From Parcubacteria group bacterium Greene0416_39 (GTDB lineage: Bacteria > Patescibacteriota > Minisyncoccia > Minisyncoccales > UBA10102), in the NCBI GenBank assembly GCA_007375675.1, contig VMEU01000002.1, positions 1 to 42,485 on the forward strand: DNA of 42,485 bases, given 5' to 3'. This document shows positions 39,377 to 42,485 of this stretch, in pieces. A program made the position numbers and the translations under genes. The first letter of the stretch is position 1; each line of letters opens with the position of its first letter. Under the pieces are notes generated by a model. The model searched no databases and was not told where the DNA came from. It was given only the letters and a program-made list of their open reading frames with translations.

Positions 39377-39448
39377 CTCCCCGTGTAGGAAAACAGCGAG
39401 TGAAGCGAGCGTTAGAAACCGTGGGTTTCTAAAAGAGGGGGGTCGGGG
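39377..39448. repeat. dispersed intergenic element, copy 2 (permuted)
   Basis: ctccccgtgtaggaaaacag / cgttagaaaccgtgggtttctaa / agaggggggtcgggg. Confidence 0.8.
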
Positions 39449-39466
39449 GGAACCGTGTGAGCGTAT

Positions 39467-39515
39467 ATCGGTTATCCACACATATCCTCTTGACAGAGCT
39501 GTGTGCTTAACCGAT
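39467..39515. promoter_or_regulatory. operator-like inverted repeat containing a DnaA-box sequence
   Basis: ATCGGTTATCCACACA (39467-39482) / TGTGTGCTTAACCGAT (39500-39515), 14/16 complementary; TTATCCACA at 39472-39480. Confidence 0.65.
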
Positions 39516-39518
39516 ACT
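39490..39518 (+). promoter_or_regulatory. sigma70-type promoter
   Basis: TTGACA-N17-GATACT. Confidence 0.7.
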
Positions 39519-39524
39519 AAACCT

Positions 39525-39615
39525 GTAGAACTTTTCAACAAGAACCCTAGGGAAAATTACCCCTTAAAGGAAATAGAAATCCTTGAGGGAAATTTTGCCT
39601 AGGGTTTTTTGTTTT
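39525..39615 (+). ncRNA. candidate small RNA ending in a long hairpin terminator
   Basis: Begins ~7 nt after the -10; AACCCTAGG/CCTAGGGTT closing stem (39543-39606) with further inner pairing and a TTTTGTTTT tail. Confidence 0.5.
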
Positions 39616-39713
39616 AGGAAGCGATAAATAAAATGCAAATCTACAAATGATATACGAATGCCGCGAATAAAAAGTAGTATTTGTACATTCGCAAGCATTC
39701 GTAGATTAGCATT

Positions 39714-42485
39714 ATGAATACAGAAGAACCAAAATACATTTCGCTTCAAGAGGCAACGCAATTCTGCAATTACTCGCAAGAGTATTTGAGTTTGCGTGCA
39801 AGGAGCGGAAAATTGCGCGCAGTAAAAATAGGCCGCAATTGGGTCACCACGAAAGAGTGGTTGGAAGAGTATGTTGGTGGAACAAAAAAACTCCGTCCTC
39901 CTGAAAATCTTCCAATGGAGGAAGAAGAAGTTTTTTCAGAACCGTCTCAATGGCTTCCCATATTGGAGAAAGTAGGAGCTTTTGCTCTTGCGAGTCTCGC
40001 AGTTGTATTTTTTGCTACAGGAGGAATTGCATTTGGCAAAGACGGATTTTTCGAAACAACGTATCGGATAAACGGCCTTGCCCAAAGCTTTGGAAAAGGA
40101 TTTGACGTTGGAGCTGCATCTGTGGGTGATGGCGTAAAAGAGTATGCGGGGTGGCTCGGAGAAAATATTTCTGCGCTCAATAAAAAAGTTGAGCAAGAAC
40201 TGAAACAGAATTTCAATACTGTGGCGCGAGGATATGAAGAACTAGATGAAGGATTTTTTGAAACAACGTATCGGATGAATGTTCTTGCGCAGGAATTTGG
40301 CACAGGGTTTGATATGGGATTGCAGGCAGCACAAAAAGGGTTGGTGCAAGGATATGAAGAGCTAAAAGGAGAGTTTGAGACGGGGCTTGGCATTGCAAAA
40401 AAGACTATTCCAGAAAATTTGCAACATGCGCAAAAAAATTTGGCGCAAAAATACGAGGACCTGAATGACAGTATCAGGGATACATATTCAAGCATTCAAA
40501 AAGGGGTTAGCATAGTGGCGTTTCGTGCGGATACAACTGTACAAGAATTTGGGCAAGGGTTTGATGTTGGGGTTAGTATTGTTGTTCAAGACTTTCAAGA
40601 CGCATTTGGCTCTGGCCTTCAATTCTCAGCAGCTGTTGGAGATGGGGCAAAAGGATATGGAAGCTGGTTTAAAGAAAACATTACAGAGAGTGGCAGGGCT
40701 ATCAAGCATACATATGTAAACCTGCAAAAAGGAGTGACGAGGGCAGCAAAGAACGTGGCTGAACTTCTCACAAAAGAAGAATTCGTCGAGCCTGAACGGC
40801 CTATTGTGGTTTTGGAGGAAGAAAAGAAAACAGAAACGCCCTTGCTCGTGCGAGAGATTGAAGTCTCGCGTGTCACAAGAATTGAGCCGGTGCGCGAGAT
40901 TGTGCGGGAAGTGGTAGTTGCAGACAATGTTCAGCTCGTAGCTGATATGCAAGAAGATCTTCAAGATGTGCTTGCCTGGAGAGGCGCCTTGAGAGGAGAG
41001 ATTGAAAGTCTTAAACAGATCACTGCAAAACTTCAGTCAACTCCTCCTTCTTCTTCTGGAGTGAGCGCGCCAATCTACATTAGCTCGGGAGGTCTTCAGG
41101 TTGGTGGCAATGGCACGTTTTCTTCTTTAGGAGTTTCAGGATTCGCGAGCGTAGACAGTTTGTCAATTGGGAGGTCTGCAACAATCAGCCAAAACCTTAT
41201 TGTCGGCGCAGCCACTTCTGTAGTAGAAACCCTTGCAAACCCTGGTTTTCTTATAAATGGAGACGACCTCTTTGTTGCCGGATCCGCAGGCATTAAAGGC
41301 AACATCTACACAGACGGCACTCTTATTGTAGGAGGAGGAACCACCATATATGGAGACAACTCTATCACCATTGCAAACGCAGGAACGTTAACCGTCACCG
41401 ACGGTACCAACACCCTGTTCTCTGTGGTAGACAACGGAACAACTGGAACGGTTAGTGTCACAGGCAGTTTAGACCTGAACAACACCACAACCACAGCAAT
41501 TTCTGCAAACGCAAACGCAAAAATATTGAACATTCAGGGAACGTTTATTGAAGCAGCATCTGGAGTTCACGCAAGAATGGCAGGCCTTGAAATTACTCCA
41601 CCCACCATTACCGCGGGAGTAGCAACCGTAACAGACACCGCTTCCTTATATATATCAGCCGCACCGACCGCAACAGTAACAGGCGCCAACTACGCTTTGT
41701 GGGTAGATGCAGGCACTACAAGGTTAGATGGAAATGTAGGCATCGGGACTGCAACTCCCTTAACGGCATTGCATATTAGTTCTACCGACGGTCTTATTAT
41801 CCCGGTTGGGACCACAGGGCAAAGGCCTGGTACTGCCACCACCGGTACCATTAGATATAATGCCACCACCTCGCAATTTGAAGGTTTCGGCACTGCGAGC
41901 TGGGGTTCTTTGGGCGGTCTTATTGACGTAGACCAAGATACCTATATTAGCGCTGAAACCAGCCCAGGCGCAGATAACGATGAATTGAGGTTTTTTACCG
42001 CGGGCACTGAAAGAATGCGAATTCTTATCACCGGCAACGTTGGCGTTGGCAATACAGCCTCCACAGCGTTGCTTGATGTGAACAACACAACAACCATAAC
42101 CATTACTGCAGCAGCAAACGCCAGAGTTCTCAACGTGCAGGGAGCATTCACAGAAGCAGCATCTGGAGTTCACGCAAGAATTGCAGGCTTTGAAATCACT
42201 CCGCCCACCATTACCGCGGGAGTAGCAACCGTAACAGACACCGCTTCCTTATATATATCAGCCGCACCCACCGCAACAGTAACAGGCGCCAACTACGCTT
42301 TGTGGGTAGACGCAGGTGCAAGCAAGTTTGACGGAGCCATTACTGCAGATGGATTGATCATAGGCACAGGCGGTCTCACTCTCACTGGAGCAACAGCCAT
42401 TGCCATTGGCAACAACTTGAGCACAGTAGCCATAGACTCTTCTGACTGGGATATTACTGCCACAGGAGTCATGACAGGCATTGGA
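39714..42485 (+). CDS. large HTH (excisionase/MerR-like)-TM-fibre repeat protein (3' truncated by window edge)
   Basis: Frame open for 924 codons to the window end (absent from the ORF track because there is no stop). MNTEEPKYISLQEATQFCNYSQEYLSLRARSGKLRAVKIGRNWVTTKEWLEEY, then TM FALASLAVVFFATGGIAF, then long Ala/Thr/Gly beta-type repeats with GNVGIGTATPLTALHI. Confidence 0.85.
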   Translation, partial: MNTEEPKYISLQEATQFCNYSQEYLSLRARSGKLRAVKIGRNWVTTKEWLEEYVGGTKKLRPPENLPMEEEEVFSEPSQWLPILEKVGAFALASLAVVFFATGGIAFGKDGFFETTYRINGLAQSFGKGFDVGAASVGDGVKEYAGWLGENISALNKKVEQELKQNFNTVARGYEELDEGFFETTYRMNVLAQEFGTGFDMGLQAAQKGLVQGYEELKGEFETGLGIAKKTIPENLQHAQKNLAQKYEDLNDSIRDTYSSIQKGVSIVAFRADTTVQEFGQGFDVGVSIVVQDFQDAFGSGLQFSAAVGDGAKGYGSWFKENITESGRAIKHTYVNLQKGVTRAAKNVAELLTKEEFVEPERPIVVLEEEKKTETPLLVREIEVSRVTRIEPVREIVREVVVADNVQLVADMQEDLQDVLAWRGALRGEIESLKQITAKLQSTPPSSSGVSAPIYISSGGLQVGGNGTFSSLGVSGFASVDSLSIGRSATISQNLIVGAATSVVETLANPGFLINGDDLFVAGSAGIKGNIYTDGTLIVGGGTTIYGDNSITIANAGTLTVTDGTNTLFSVVDNGTTGTVSVTGSLDLNNTTTTAISANANAKILNIQGTFIEAASGVHARMAGLEITPPTITAGVATVTDTASLYISAAPTATVTGANYALWVDAGTTRLDGNVGIGTATPLTALHISSTDGLIIPVGTTGQRPGTATTGTIRYNATTSQFEGFGTASWGSLGGLIDVDQDTYISAETSPGADNDELRFFTAGTERMRILITGNVGVGNTASTALLDVNNTTTITITAAANARVLNVQGAFTEAASGVHARIAGFEITPPTITAGVATVTDTASLYISAAPTATVTGANYALWVDAGASKFDGAITADGLIIGTGGLTLTGATAIAIGNNLSTVAIDSSDWDITATGVMTGIG
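41550..41714 (+). repeat. 165-bp near-identical direct repeat, copy 1
   Basis: EAASGVHARMAGLEITPPTITAGVATVTDTASLYISAAPTATVTGANYALWVDAG. Confidence 0.9.
42153..42317 (+). repeat. 165-bp near-identical direct repeat, copy 2 (offset 603 bp)
   Basis: EAASGVHARIAGFEITPPTITAGVATVTDTASLYISAAPTATVTGANYALWVDAG. Confidence 0.9.

Noticed and set aside
39472-39480. Replication origin based on the DnaA box TTATCCACA.
   Set aside because: Only one perfect box, no dnaA/dnaN nearby and no cluster; a promoter operator fits better.
41096-42481. Minus-strand ORFs across the fibre gene.
   Set aside because: The + frame is open for 924 codons with clear HTH-TM-repeat architecture; the minus ORFs follow its base composition.

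Overview
This 42.5 kb window reads like a chromosomal segment of a small-genome bacterium, probably Patescibacteria/CPR (Parcubacteria-like). That assignment is inferred from gene style and is not proven. UGA is used as a normal stop (e.g. sua5, HIT and ftsZ ends), so the Gracilibacteria/SR1 code is not in use. Recognisable housekeeping genes: tatD (partial), mutY, leuS, glmS, yvcK-like, an APH-type kinase plus sugar-nucleotidyltransferase pair, sua5/tsaC, glyA, folD, PAP2, topA (with a 500-aa LAGLIDADG intein), a shortened mfd, pth, lepB, hisS, HIT, rpsU, yqeY, a higBA-like TA pair, ybeY, ftsA, ftsZ (no C-terminal tail), comEC (N-terminal part), a cysteine desulfurase, an HtrA protease, clpB, ligA, a RAYT/Y1 transposase, rodA/ftsW and a very large truncated HTH-TM-fibre protein. 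There is one tRNA-Leu(CAA). The most notable signals are: (1) palindromic elements inserted IN FRAME in at least seven housekeeping genes; leuS and ligA share a paired inverted core RTCATYCGAY, and a RAYT-type transposase lies 8 bp after ligA; (2) a higBA-like module at the 3' end of yqeY, flanked by a 20-bp exact direct repeat with a second copy of the yqeY C-terminus downstream; (3) a tRNA-Leu followed after 4 nt by a free-standing LAGLIDADG gene bounded by an 11-bp repeat of the tRNA 3' end, right beside the intein-bearing topA; (4) a dispersed intergenic element present twice in circularly permuted order, one copy lying in the mfd reading frame with a single TAG; (5) two candidate promoter-to-terminator non-coding RNAs; (6) a membrane-anchored HTH protein fused to a phage-tail-like repeat region. 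All calls come from reading the sequence and the supplied ORF track; no database search was run.
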